This document shows positions 12,587 through 24,081 of a DNA stretch of 64,000 nt, piece after piece (the first letter of the stretch is position 1; the number at the start of each line of letters is the position of its first letter). The stretch is from Lotus japonicus (lineage: Eukaryota; Streptophyta; Magnoliopsida; Fabales; Fabaceae), in NCBI RefSeq assembly GCF_012489685.1, contig NC_080042.1, positions 82,695,897 to 82,759,896 of the forward strand, read 5' to 3'. The position numbers were made by a program, and so were the translations under genes. The notes below the pieces were generated by a model that made no database searches, was not told the DNA's origin, and saw only the letters and a program-made list of their open reading frames with translations.

Positions 12587-13454
12587 TTCACCAAACCATC
12601 ACCCAGATCAAGTGTAAAACAATTTTCTAACTTCTACTTGTCATCATTTAACAAATGACATCACCCTCCTCACCCTTTCCACCAAACCATCACCCAGATT
12701 ATGACTTTAAGTAACTTTGAACTCCCAAATTGTATCCACTATCCTATCAACAGGTAGCCATCTCAATTTGCTGTAAGATTTAAATACAACTAGATTCATT
12801 ATATTACTAAACCATTACAATAATTTTTACAATATAAATTATGTTTCAGAAAATGAGAGAAAACATGTGAGAATTTTCACGTGAAATTATTCAAATATTT
12901 TAATATATTTGATGATCATGGATGAATATACTTGAATGCTATTTAAATATTATGAGAAATTTATTTATTCATCATTGAATTTTATAAAAAAAAATGAATT
13001 TATACTACTACTTATAAATTTATAGCCACCTGTTGTCGGCGGTGGATACCTGATCAAAACTAATGCCTTTGTCATTATTTTTTTTTTCGATACATCGGAA
13101 AACGCCCTTGTCATTATACTATTAAACTAACAAAAAATGAAAATTGAAATATTTACTATTTTTAGTTTTAAGTGAATTCAATTACTATTAAAAACATTCA
13201 AGAATTACTGAATTAGTGATGAAATAATAAATTCCTAAATAATTTAATGCCAAGTCACAAGTATAATCGACGATTCATGGACCAATAAGATGCAAGAATG
13301 TTGTTGTTTTTTTCTGAGTCAGCAAAGACCAAGACCAAGAACAAATGATCTGTCTCTGTTTGTTTTCTCTGTCATCATCGTCTCCGACCTAACCGACCAC
13401 GCTTCCTCTCTCTCTCTCTCTCTCTTCCATTTTCCTTCCGATTCATGGACCAAC
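12587..13454. other. Intergenic DNA and apyrase promoter/leader
   Basis: No separate gene is seen. CACCAAACCATCACCCAGAT occurs at about 12589 and again at about 12680, a 20-base direct repeat. A CT microsatellite runs at about 13405-13425, just before the chosen apyrase ATG. An in-frame ATG at 13290 would add 55 residues but is treated as leader, because family members start at the M-x-F-G-K/R motif encoded at 13455. Confidence 0.45.
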
Positions 13455-16168
13455 ATGATCTTTGGTAAATTCGCTTCACTACTATCCTCACAATCCTCAC
13501 CTTCTCCGCCACTTGGAATCACCACCACCACCACCACCACCAACCACCACGACAACAACCTGCGAGTCTCTTCTTCTCTTCAGGATCTCTCCTCGTACTC
13601 CCACCTCAAGCAACCCCTCCACAAGCCTCAAGGGGGAATACCAACAACAACCACCTCTTCTCGGAAGAAATGCACCAGAGCAATCAGGCTTGCACTCTTT
13701 CTCACCTTGTTTCTTTTCCTAGGTTACTTCATTTTGATGCTTGGTTATTCATTTTGGAACATTGGGTCTGGGAAATACTATGTTGTTCTTGATTGTGGGA
13801 GTACTGGAACTAGGGTCTATGTGTATCATGCTTCTGTTCAGTTTAAGCGGTATAGTAGTCTTCCCTTAGCAATCAAGTCATTGAGGGAAGGGTTGCATAG
13901 GAAGAAGCCGTTAGGCCGCGCCTACGATCGAATGGAAACTGAGCCTGGCCTTGATAAGTTAGTGCATAATGTGACTGGGGTGAAGGGTGCATTGAAACCA
14001 TTGCTTAGGTGGGCTAAGAAGCAGATACCATTGCATGCTCATAAGAGTACTTCTTTGTTCCTTTATGCTACTGCTGGTGTAAGGAGGCTTCCGGAGAACG
14101 AGTCTCGGTGGCTTCTGGATAATGCTTGGTCTGTGATCAAGGACTCTCCTTTTATGTGTAGCAAGGATTGGGTTAAGATCATATCTGGAACTGAGGAAGC
14201 TTACTTTGGGTGGATATCGCTTAATTATCATAGCGGTATCTTAGGTGTTAGGCCTCGGAAGGCGACTTATGGTGCACTTGATTTGGGTGGATCCTCTTTG
14301 CAGGTTACGTTTGAGAGTGATCAACAACTGAATAGTGAGACTAGCTTGTATGTTAGGATTGGATCTGTGAACCATCATCTCACTGCGTACTCGCTCCCGG
14401 GATATGGTCTCAATGAGGCGTTTGATAAGTCTGTGGTGCGTCTCTATAAGAAAGAGTTTGGATCTGCAAAAGCAGATATGGCTGGTAAAGAAATAGAGCT
14501 TACGCATCCTTGTTTGCAGTCCGGGTACAAGGAGCAGTACACGTGCTCTCATTGTTCTTCCTATAGTGAAGGTGGAAGTGTTGCAGTTAATAAGAAACAG
14601 CAGGGTAAGCAAAGAGGATCAGGAACTCCTCTAGTGCTTGTTGGTGCTCCGAATTGGCAACAATGTAGTGCACTAGCAAAAGTTGTTGTCAATTTGTCTG
14701 AATGGTCCAATCTCAGTGCAGGGCTTGATTGTAAAGTGCACCCTTGTGCTTTGGGTGGTAATATCCCTCACCCGTACGGCCACTTTTACGTGATTTCTGG
14801 ATTTTATGTGGTGTATCGGTTTTTCAACTTGACGTCGGAAGCCACGCTGGATGATGTGTTGAAGAAGGGTAAAGATTTCTGCGATAAAAGATGGGATGTT
14901 GCAAAGAAAAGTGTTGCTCCTCAGCCCTTTATTGAGCAGTACTGCTTTAGGGCACCATACATTACCTCACTGCTCAGAGAGGGTTTGCACATTAATGATA
15001 ACCAAATAAGTGTTGGCTCAGGAAGCATCACTTGGACACTTGGGGTTGCCTTGCTAGAAGCTGGGAAGGCATATTCCACTAGATTTGGACTTCGTAATTT
15101 GGAGTTTTTCCAGATGAAGATAAATCCTTCTGTTCTCGTACTCATTTTGTTGCTTTCTTTTGTTCTCCTTATTTGTGCTTTATCATGTGTTGGCAAATGG
15201 ATACCAAGGTTTCTGCGGAGGCAATATCTTCCCATTATCAGGCGTAACGGTGTTTCCAGTGCTTCTGTTCTTAATATCCCATCTCCTTTTCGGTTCCAGA
15301 GATGGAGTCCAATGAACTCTGGTAAGCTATTTTCACGCATGATGATTTCTGATTACCCAATAACTTAGCAAATGAACTGTTTAGTTCAAAGCTTTTCCAA
15401 CATAAGCAACAAATACCAATTGTCTGTTTTTTTTTTTAATTTGCATTATTAAATGTAGCAATTAGCCTCATGGCCAACATTTTACAACAAATCCTGTTAA
15501 ATTTTTACGACTATAACTTATTTTTATTTGTGTGCTGATCATCATGTTCAGAAGCATGCAGTGGTCACAAATGTTGATGGACTCCATTATCCAGTATTTC
15601 GTGGATGATTTCTGTTTTCTTTGTGTGGAAATTGTAACCAACTTAGTTTATGTTTGGGAACTTTTCTACTATTGATTCTGAAGTCAGAATCAATTATGGG
15701 GAGAAGCTTCTTTGAGTAGCGTCTTAGAAATGATTCTGATTAAAGAGAAGTTGATCCAAACATTAGGGGCTGTGTGTTCTGTACACAATGTACATGATAA
15801 TGTGATATTCCCTTTAGAATTGACCTTTGAATCCATTTTACACCTATGGGACTGCAGGGGATGGAAGAATAAAGATGCCACTCAGCCCAACAGTTGCTGG
15901 TTCACAAGGAAGCCCATTTGGTCTGGGGCATGGTTTTGGTGATAGCAGTAGTGGCATCCAGCTTATGGAGTCGTCCTTGTACCCATCAGCTAGTGGTGTC
16001 TCACACAGTTATTCCTCAAACAGTTTAGGGCAGATGCAGTTTGACAGCAGCAATGTAGGCTCCTTCTGGTCCCCCCACAGAAGTCAGATGCAACTGCAGA
16101 GTAGAAGATCACAGTCTCGCGAAGACCTGAATTCCTCACTGGCTGAAGCACATCTGGTGAAGGTTTAA
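13455..16168 (+). CDS. APY7: Membrane apyrase, APY7-type (GDA1/CD39 nucleoside phosphatase)
   Basis: Two exons, 13455-15321 and 15858-16168, encode 725 residues. Apyrases hydrolyse nucleoside tri- and diphosphates. All five apyrase conserved regions are visible: YYVVLDCGSTGTRVYVYH (about 108-125), ATAGVRR (205-211), ISGTEEAYFGW (243-253), ALDLGGSSLQVTFE (274-287) and SGSITWTLGVALLE (522-535). Membrane helices lie at about 78-98 and 558-579, so the catalytic domain is lumenal or outside and both ends are cytosolic. The C-terminal tail, ending in SRRSQSREDLNSSLAEAH-like sequence, matches Arabidopsis APY7 closely. The N terminus has a run of threonines and then histidines from an ACC repeat. Without splicing, the frame reads past the donor to a stop at 15368. 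The gene is convergent with the CCD4 gene. It appears intact. The symbol is given by family resemblance. Confidence 0.93.
15649..15763. repeat. MITE family C copy in the apyrase intron
   Basis: Begins TATGTTTGGGAACTTTTCT and ends GAGAAGTTGATCCAAACATTA, an imperfect inverted terminal repeat shared with 4234-4357 and 23950-24075. Internal ATTGATTCTGAAGTCAGAATC is itself palindromic. Confidence 0.5.
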
Positions 16169-17781
16169 GGCATCATTTTCTGGAAACATTGGTATGTTTA
16201 CATTAATAGTCTCTTTACAACTTTATTAATAGACCAAATTTTCCTTTAAGCTTTTCTTTATCAAATTTTACATTGAAATTCCTTTTATTACATAGAGTCG
16301 GCTGGCTGTAGGCAAGGAATAGTAAAGCAAATGCATGCTCTTTTTTTTGAATGTTCTATCTGTATTAAGCTTATTACAAAATAAAACACATTGAATTTCC
16401 AGTTTCCGGCGCATTTTTTGCTAAATTTGTAGATTTTGGACTACACTTGAGCCTCAGCATCCTGTCATTGCTTAATTGCTTTTTCATCGTCGGTGAAGTT
16501 CCTTCTATTTTATGAAAGCATGTGGCAGAGTCCTTCTATATGTTATCTTGCTCCCAATCTACAATTTATCAAAGATTGATTTCTCTCCTTGCAGTTCAGA
16601 GGTTTTTTGTAATGGAGATGACTGAAAGCTAAAGATGCAGCCAGATAGATTGATTCCAAATACTTTTTCTGGAGCTCACTTCTAAACTGGCTTCCTCTAC
16701 AAGTTGCATAGCACAAACAAGCACTCTTGTTTCCAGGAATCTGCATCTAAGATACTGCTCAGTATTTGCTACTTGATATCTCCATGTTCTACCTCAGCTC
16801 CTTTGGAAGTTAAGCGTCAAAGACTAACTGACAATAAAGGATTTGTTTCATCATATTGCCAAAATCACGTAGTTATAGACTGTTCCTATATACCATTCTT
16901 TAGACTAATTAATTGTCATTAGTACAGAGAACCTCCCTTGCTTCATAGATGACTGTTGGCTTGGAAGACCAACTGGAAAAATGGACCTGGGAAGAAATTC
17001 TAACATAGTAGTATTGTATTGTACTCACATCTTATACGTCAGTCAAATAAGTTGCTGAATTGATTTCACATTTCACATTTCACAAGTTGCGAGTACTACA
17101 TCATATTTTAAGCCAAGTGTGTTTGGTTTGAAGATTTATGCTTATCCAAACGAGAGGAGAGAGTTCGCATCATTTACATTTTCCTAATTAAAATTAAAAA
17201 TGTAAATAGTACCCAAAAAATAATGTGGGCATTAACTTACTATATTTCAGTGTACAGTACATCACATTAAAATTAAAAAGAAATTAATTAAAAATTCTGT
17301 ATGAAATTAGCATGATGCAACACATGCTCTGCATAACAGAGGACATGGCAGGACCCAGAACACGATAAGCCCCTCCTTGCGGTGACGGTTGATACCCTTG
17401 AGAAAAACATGCGGTGACGGTGACGGTGGCTGATCCATGCCATCTGAGATTTATGACTATTAGCAAAAAAATGTTTGTTACCTAAATTTAAAATTGGAGA
17501 GAACAGCAAAGACAATAGAGAAGTAGTAATATACAACTTGATATATCTAAACAGAGTCATAAAAAATGCTAGGTGTATGCTTACTATTACAAAGACATTT
17601 ATGATTTACCATTCACTAACCAAGTCCAAAATGCAATAACAATTTTAAAAAAAAAAAAATTGAGATTGATATAAGTGGAAAGTTCATAACTATATAATGA
17701 AAATCTATTCCTTTAACCCTATAATAGTAATGATTGGATAACAATAATATATACAGAGTGGTCCCCACCACACCAGTCCCA
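16169..17781. other. Convergent 3' flanks of apyrase and CCD4 genes
   Basis: The first several hundred bases are likely apyrase 3' untranslated region. A GT donor-like GTATGTTT at about 16192 suggests a 3'-UTR intron. No further coding sequence is recognised. GGTGACGGT motifs repeat at about 17381-17427. The interval serves as terminator for both converging genes. Confidence 0.4.
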
Positions 17782-19545
17782 TTATGACAGCGACACCTTT
17801 CTGAGCTCACTGTCACTCACAAACAGTCCATGAAACCCGTACGGCACCCTCCTCGGAAGCTTCACCGCCGCCACAACCTCCAGCTCCGGCGACTGAGCAT
17901 CCATCACCAAAAACCTCGACTCCCCCTTCCCCTCATCATGCACGTAACTCACCAAGTACCCATCATCCTCCTCTTCCACCTCCTCCCCCGCCGCCACAAA
18001 AAACGGCTCGCCGCCGTAGCAACCCTCGCCGTACATCCTACACCCCACCGTCTCCCCACTCACCACGTCAATCTTCACCACCCCAGAAATCTTCGGCATC
18101 GGATCCCCCACCGCCGCGTACACAAACCTGCTCTTCCTCCCCAAGAATCTCTGGTTTATCACTCCGAAATCAAGGTTCCTCGTCGACAATGGCTTCCTCG
18201 TCACGAACCCAGTCTCCATGTCAATCCTCACCTTCTCCACCACCGCATGCACCAGCTCCAGCCTCTCCATCGTGTGCTCCACCGACAGAATATTCGGCGC
18301 CACCAGCGTCACCGTCTTCCCATCCTCCTCCTCCCACGCGTTGATCGCATGAACAATGTTGAAACCCGGCACGTCGAACCACTTCATCTCCGACTCATCC
18401 CTCGCGTAGCGAGGCAGAATCCCGATCCGGGAAACCTTGGCCGGATCCGACCCGATCGGCGACCCGCCGGAGATCATGTCCAATGGATTCATCCCGAGCT
18501 GAATGTCGGTGAAGATAGCGTACTTCTTCGTGATGGCGAAATCGTGGAGAAACGAAGGTCTGGTCATGGAGAAAACAGGGACGTCAGGGTGCTTCTTCCC
18601 GTCGGGGTCGAACCGGAAGTAGGTGAGGAACGGAGGAACAGGGCCGTAACGAAAAGCGAAGCACTCGCCGGAATCAGGGTCGATTTTGGGATGTGCCGTC
18701 ATGCTCATGGTGAGTTTCCCGTCGAAATCGCGACGGCCGAGGGTTTCAATGTCACCGTTGTTGGCGATTCTGATCTCATAAGGTAGATCCGATTCTCCCA
18801 ACGCGTAGAGCTTGTTCCCAAACAGAGCTAAGCTCGTGTTCGCCAACCCAATGCCGTTGGCAGGGTTGTACTGACCGGCGATAACCCTCGCCGCCGTGAG
18901 AGACCCGCGTGCGGCGGAGGCTACTAGTGTGTTGAAGCCGGAGAAGACGTTGGGGATGAGAGGGTAACCGGCGTCGTTTTCGATTTTGTATTTGTATGTT
19001 TTGACGTAGCGGCTGCAGAGGGTGGCTCTGCCTTGTGAGATACGGAGGGCGTGGAGCATGCCGTCGCCGTCGAAGAGGTGGTAAGGTCCTTTAGGGAGGT
19101 GCTGCGGGTTGGGGCCGTTTCTGATGTATGCGCCGTCGAGGCAGGGTGGAAGGGTGCCTTGTACGACGTCGCATTCTGTTGGGGGGAGCTCGTTCACCGG
19201 AGCAAAGTTTTGGGAGAGGACATGTCTGGGGTCTACTGAGGGTTTGAGTGGAGGGTCTATGAAGTTGTTGATGATGTCGTCGAATGCGTTGAAGAGTAGT
19301 GCTGGCACTGAAGGTGGTGGTTGTGGTTTTCTCTTTGCATTGAATGGTGTGGAAGGTGGTGGTGGTGGTGTTTTCTTGAGCAGTGGTTTGCTGGGATTTT
19401 GGGTGGTGGTGGTGGTTGGGAGTGAGGGAGAAGGGGTGGTTCTGATTGTTTGAGTTTGGGGGTTTTCTTCAATTCTAACTGAGGATATTTTAAGCAGAGG
19501 GAGGTGTGGAGATGCTGAGGTGGTTATGATGGATTTGGGGACCAT
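17782..19545 (-). CDS. CCD4: Carotenoid cleavage dioxygenase 4, plastid-targeted
   Basis: A single uninterrupted frame of 587 residues encodes a carotenoid oxygenase (RPE65 family). These are seven-bladed beta-propeller enzymes that use Fe(II) and oxygen to cleave carotenoids to apocarotenoids. CCD4 enzymes act in plastoglobules and influence petal and seed carotenoid content. The four iron-binding histidines are visible at H285 (SMTAHPK), H334 (SFLHDFAIT), H399 (FNIVHAINAW) and H572 (VPYGFHGLFV). Residues 1-80 are rich in Ser, Thr and Pro with low acidity, as expected for a transit peptide. NFAPVNELPPTECDV and YVKTYKY fit CCD4 better than the NCEDs. Length matches Arabidopsis CCD4 (about 595). 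It ends with LRKVSLS. GC content is clearly higher than in neighbouring genes, and the antisense strand therefore contains long spurious frames. Confidence 0.95.
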   Translation of the reverse strand: MVPKSIITTSASPHLPLLKISSVRIEENPQTQTIRTTPSPSLPTTTTTQNPSKPLLKKTPPPPPSTPFNAKRKPQPPPSVPALLFNAFDDIINNFIDPPLKPSVDPRHVLSQNFAPVNELPPTECDVVQGTLPPCLDGAYIRNGPNPQHLPKGPYHLFDGDGMLHALRISQGRATLCSRYVKTYKYKIENDAGYPLIPNVFSGFNTLVASAARGSLTAARVIAGQYNPANGIGLANTSLALFGNKLYALGESDLPYEIRIANNGDIETLGRRDFDGKLTMSMTAHPKIDPDSGECFAFRYGPVPPFLTYFRFDPDGKKHPDVPVFSMTRPSFLHDFAITKKYAIFTDIQLGMNPLDMISGGSPIGSDPAKVSRIGILPRYARDESEMKWFDVPGFNIVHAINAWEEEDGKTVTLVAPNILSVEHTMERLELVHAVVEKVRIDMETGFVTRKPLSTRNLDFGVINQRFLGRKSRFVYAAVGDPMPKISGVVKIDVVSGETVGCRMYGEGCYGGEPFFVAAGEEVEEEDDGYLVSYVHDEGKGESRFLVMDAQSPELEVVAAVKLPRRVPYGFHGLFVSDSELRKVSLS

Positions 19546-19584
19546 GGTGGTGGTGGTGGTTGTTGTGGTGGTGGTGGTGGTGGG
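19546..19584. repeat. GGT trinucleotide repeat just upstream of the CCD4 start
   Basis: Tracts of GGT, broken by TTGTTGT, touch the CCD4 start codon. On the gene strand this is an ACC-rich leader. Confidence 0.7.
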
Positions 19585-20186
19585 GTAGAGATTGAGTACT
19601 AATTAAGGAGATGAATGAGGAGGGAGATCAGTGCTCACCTCTTGAATGATGCTTATCCTGTGTTAGGATTGTCTTTACTTATGGAAGAAGGAGTGGATGT
19701 GTTGTGTAAATGCCAGAACAGATTCCTTGTTGCTTGACACTGACAGTGGATTGAGCATTACCACAATAAAAGGGAAGTATTTGTTTTCTTGAATTTCAAG
19801 AAATAATTCATAGATTCCACTCCACTTAAGTAGATATAGGAATAGAAGGAATATAATTGTGACTTATGATGAGTAACATGACAGGAAGAAAAAAGAAATA
19901 AAGATGAGAGATAGAAAGAAAAATCGATAGAAATGTAATGGAAAAAAATAATGTGTTTTTCACACTTCATTTACCATTCTATTTTTATGATATATGAAGA
20001 AAAAAAAAAGATGAATGATATGATAAGAGTTACAAGATAGAGATAGAAAAAAAAATGAGATGGAAGATAAGTGTAAATAAATGTAGTTGAAGAAAAAAAA
20101 AATGAGTTTGATAATATATAAGGAAAATGCTGATTGTTACCAAAGAATCCGCAACAAAATGTAAGAATGTTAACGTGACATCTAAA

Positions 20187-20371
20187 GGGGTTGTCTAAAT
20201 GACCCATGATAAAGTTTGGATTAAATAACTCATCATCCAATCAAATTGGAGATAGGTGAGTTGGAATTTCTACATTTTATTTATAATTTATTTCCAACTC
20301 ATTTATCTCTAATGTGATTGGATGATGGGTTATTTAACCCAAACTTTATCATGGGTCATTTAGACAACCCC
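20187..20371. repeat. Palindromic MITE family A, full copy
   Basis: A near-complete inverted repeat of 185 bases, from GGGGTTGTCTAAATGACCCA to its mirror TGGGTCATTTAGACAACCCC. The arms continue through AAACTTTATCAT and ATCCAATCA almost to the centre. A relative lies at 52400-52582 and a fragment at 5109. No coding capacity. Confidence 0.8.
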
Positions 20372-21494
20372 TATTATCTAAACCACCATCCCACACTATT
20401 TATTTCAAATTTCTTTTGAAAATTTTGATTGGTTGATTTTTGGTTCGAACTTTTCTTACATGATTCTTTATTATGTTGAGTAAATTTTGAGTCAATCAAA
20501 TAATGATTCTTGTCCTCCTAATTAGTCTGCATTTTTCAGTTTCGTTCCTATCATAATGATGAGAAAATAATCAGCCTTATTTCCTGCCATAGGCAATTGC
20601 ACCATATTGATTGTTGTTTATTGTTTTGTCTCCTTCGTGTACCATATAAGGGAGAAATGTCAATCCTTAATAGGCAGAGAAATATATGAACATGATGGTT
20701 CCCTTCTTTGATACAATACTTCCTCTTTTATTTTCTGGGTAATATTTTGTGAAGGTTCCATACGGTCTGCCTCGAGTGCACGAGTTAGATCGTAGTTATG
20801 TAAACCTTTGGGGGCAAAACTGGCAGTTAGAATTTACACCGGAGTCCGCCATAAATTTTGCTTTAGGGCAGTGGCTTGCCACGGCACCACAATACTCTTC
20901 GTCTCCTATTTTCCAACACTCTTTACTCTTTAGTAAATGTTTTTAACCACAGCAAATACTTGATATATTTCCACTCATCTTTTCCAATCAAAGAATTATC
21001 ATGTTTTTCAATATATTTGACTTTTTTTCATTTCAATATCACTATTTTTTTTTTCATTATCTGACTTTTTCTCTCATCAAATTACTACTTTCTCTATTTG
21101 ATTAATTTCTCACTCTAATTGAAAGTAAAATGAGATGTTTAGTGGTTTTTGAAACAGAGGAGCACCCCAGGAAGAAAAAAACTGATCCTGTGTAGAACCT
21201 CTAACAGATATTTTTTGTGATGTGAGTATGTGACTATATGTTTCTCTTTATTCTGTAGTCTTCTATCATGAGCTCAACAATAATATCAGTATACTGTATT
21301 AATACTAAGTTGAGACTGTATTCTATTCTCTAGTCTCTACTCTTCTATATTGTTTTGCTGTTATTAACAGCTTCCTGCAATGCGTTTCACCTTAGCCACA
21401 ATCATATTTTCAATTTTCAACATCATCTGAGTAGCGTACAAACCAAGATTTGAGGTTAATTAAAAGATACAAATACTCAGGTACGTACAGTTGT

Positions 21495-22935
21495 ATGGTG
21501 AAGATGACTCGTAGAGTTGAATGATGATATTTTCAATTTCAAATCCATAAATGCCTAAAGGGACCACTTTGTTTCACCCATTGAAAAGAAAATGACCTCT
21601 ATATACCATTTTTTCCCAACGTGTGTTAATTGATCGATTTCAATCTTGTTTTAGACAGAGACCCCAATTATTTTCTCGATTTTTCTCTCTCACAAACAGT
21701 CAGGTCTAGTGACTATCCAACCAAACAGAAATGACCATGGGAACAACACCAAAATTTCAAGAAAACAGGTGAAAATGGCCTATTATCCATGACCTAATAA
21801 AGGATAATAGTGCAATGTAAACAAGGACCAACCACGGAGCTAGCATATAGAAAATGACCTATTATCCTTAATTCTAAGCGGATATAATTTGTCTGTCTCT
21901 TGTTACAGAGGCACTCAGCCACTCACTTTCAAGCCACAAGCAGGAAGTGATTGGATTTACTAATTTCTTCATAGACAAATAATTTATATATAGGTGGGGT
22001 TTTGCCGTTTTGGTATATATTCTTACTCGGTTACTCCATTACGGGCCCCTCCCCTGTCCTTAACTATGTGGCCCCAACTGCTTAAATATGTTTTGTTCCC
22101 TATCTATAAATATAGTAAATATCAGTATTAGTCCCTAAAAATATTGAATCCCTGAAAAATATACATGGTTAGTTATCTGTTTTAGTTTTTGTCATTGAGA
22201 TATATAGCAGGTGCTTATAAAAAAACCTGGGATATATATATAGCAGGTCAAAACTGATTTTTTTTCTAGTGACTACTCATCTTTGAGTCAGTTTTTCACT
22301 TACCCATCTTAAAGGGACCCAAAAGTAATAAGATAAGATATATCATGAATTTTTGTAGTCCTTGTGTGGAAGAAAGCTTGTTGTTCAACCATGTTGAATT
22401 TGTAAATATCTTAGTCATGATGTCAAATTTCATGGCTGAGTGTCTCCTCCAACAACACTTGTAGTGAACGCCATGTACGCCCCCACCAACTGAACCAAGC
22501 GAATGCGACTGATCATGCAATAATTTCATGACAATTTGATAAGAGTCTTTTTTCTCTCACCTTATTTTGTTATAATAACTGCTTATAACTACTTATTATA
22601 TCTTTTATTTCTCATTGTAATTGGAAGTAAAATCTATCTTTCCTCTACGGATGCTCCATTCAGCTACCACACAATTCTGTGGCGAAGATGAAGCATAGAG
22701 GAGTTGAATGATGAAGTTTTCATTTTCAAATCCATATATATGCCTAAATTAAAGGGACCCCCTTTAATTGTTTCATGTCCATTGAAAAGAAAAGGATCTC
22801 TACATATCATCTTTTTCCCGACGTGTATTGGTTTGCTTTAATCTTAGTTTTAGACAGAGACTCCAATTAATTTCCTCATTAATTTTTCTCTCTAACAAAC
22901 ATGCAGATCTAGTGATTATCCAACCAAACAGGAAT
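21495..22935. repeat. Divergent direct duplication of about 250 bases
   Basis: Block 1 (about 21495-21750) and block 2 (about 22680-22935) share, in the same order, GAGTTGAATGATGA, TTTCAAATCCATA, CATTGAAAAGAAAA, TTAGACAGAGAC, TTTTTCTCTCT and TAGTGA(C/T)TATCCAACCAAACAG. They lie 1.2 kb apart in the upstream region of CCD4. Neither encodes protein. Confidence 0.65.
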
Positions 22936-23660
22936 TACTATCGAACAATAACAATAATGAAAATGAATGATATGATATAGAATGTGATGTAGGTATCGTC
23001 TAGTGAATGCACATGTTGCGCCAAACTTTTTTCTACTTTTCTTGAGAAGTATATATCTCCAATCTCCACTCTTTAGTATGAGATATATTTAGATCTTAGG
23101 GGATAACATTTAGAATTAAATTTCATTTGCGCTCCCATTTAAGTGAAATGGAATGAAGAGAAAAATATAGGAAGAAAAAAAGTATGAAATTTGAGGAGTA
23201 ATATAATAGAAATAGAAAATAGAGTTTGATAAAAATAAATGTAAATGTGAATGATTATGGCTCTGACACCTACATTTATGTTTTTATAGAACTCTACTCT
23301 CTTGAGCAATAACAATTTACCTATCAATCACATGTAAGCAATTAAGTAGATATTTATACATACAAACACTACAGACATACCCATGATGGTCTAACTTGAA
23401 GCCATGGTAAAAGTTGAGGGCTAACTTGGGGATTCTGTAATTTAGTTCCATTTTAGTCTAACTGATTTAATCACATATATAGTTACAATACAAAAAGATA
23501 TGAGACCTTCAACTCTTCATCCTAATAAAGTCTTCTACGTAATCTAAACAAATTGTCTATTTTAGTGTAATACCTTATCATTGTACTATTTTAGGGAAAG
23601 AAAAATTGCTCTAAAAACCTGCACTTGAGACGTAACAAAGAGGCAAATAGATCATATCTA

Positions 23661-23762
23661 GACCTGTCAATTTGGCCCTTGGCCCTAGCGCCAGCCCAGC
23701 CCACACACAAAAAAGCCCACGGGGCCAAAAGCCTTATGGGCTAGGGCCAGCCCACAGCCCTA
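23661..23762. repeat. GC-rich inverted repeat, possible hAT-type element end
   Basis: TAGACCTGTCAATTTGGCCC is followed by GGCCCTAGCGCCAGCCCAGCC, then inverted GGGCTAGGGCCAGCCCACAG about 40 bases on. GGCCC-rich termini of this type are common in plant hAT elements and MITEs. Neither a full element nor a target duplication is delimited. Confidence 0.35.
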
Positions 23763-23949
23763 TAATTCTGGAAAAAAAAATTCTCACATTACATTGTGTA
23801 ACAAATTTTCATATCTTGCCATTTAACCAAGTGTGCAACAAATTTTCTCACATTACATTGTGTAAGTATCACTAGCCAGAAGCTCGAGTGTTTTAAGCAA
23901 ATACTTTACATTATTCATTTCTGTATAGTCTATGTATCTTCTTCTTGAT

Positions 23950-24075
23950 GCATGTTTAGAAATCCCTCTAAAATTGATTTTAAAGTTAAAATCAATTATG
24001 GAGAAAAGTCTCTATGAGTAGCTTATGGACGTCAAAATTGATTTAGGGGAAATAAAAGTTAAAATCCAAACATGC
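23950..24075. repeat. MITE family C copy downstream of the PPR gene
   Basis: Begins GCATGTTTAGAAATC and ends AAATCCAAACATGC. The internal AAAATTGATTTTAAAG and its inverse AAAATCAATTATG form the stem. It ends seven bases before the PPR stop codon, so it may form part of that gene's 3' untranslated region. Confidence 0.5.
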
Positions 24076-24081
24076 TATTAG

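Larger units (their letters stand above)
19585..24081. other. Long AT-rich intergenic region upstream of CCD4
   Basis: About 4.5 kb with no recognised gene. It holds a MITE (20187-20371), a divergent direct duplication (21495-21750 and 22680-22935), a GC-rich hAT-like end (about 23661-23762) and a MITE family C copy (23950-24075). An open frame at 20749-20946 is locally GC-richer but matches no family I know. Confidence 0.45.

Noticed and set aside
13290..13454. Longer apyrase N terminus from the upstream ATG
   Set aside because: The extra 55 residues come from CT-repeat leader sequence, and APY7 relatives start at the downstream methionine.
17830..18786. 318-residue plus-strand open frame
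   Set aside because: It is fully antisense to the GC-rich CCD4 coding exon, with composition (His, Arg, Pro) typical of a shadow frame.
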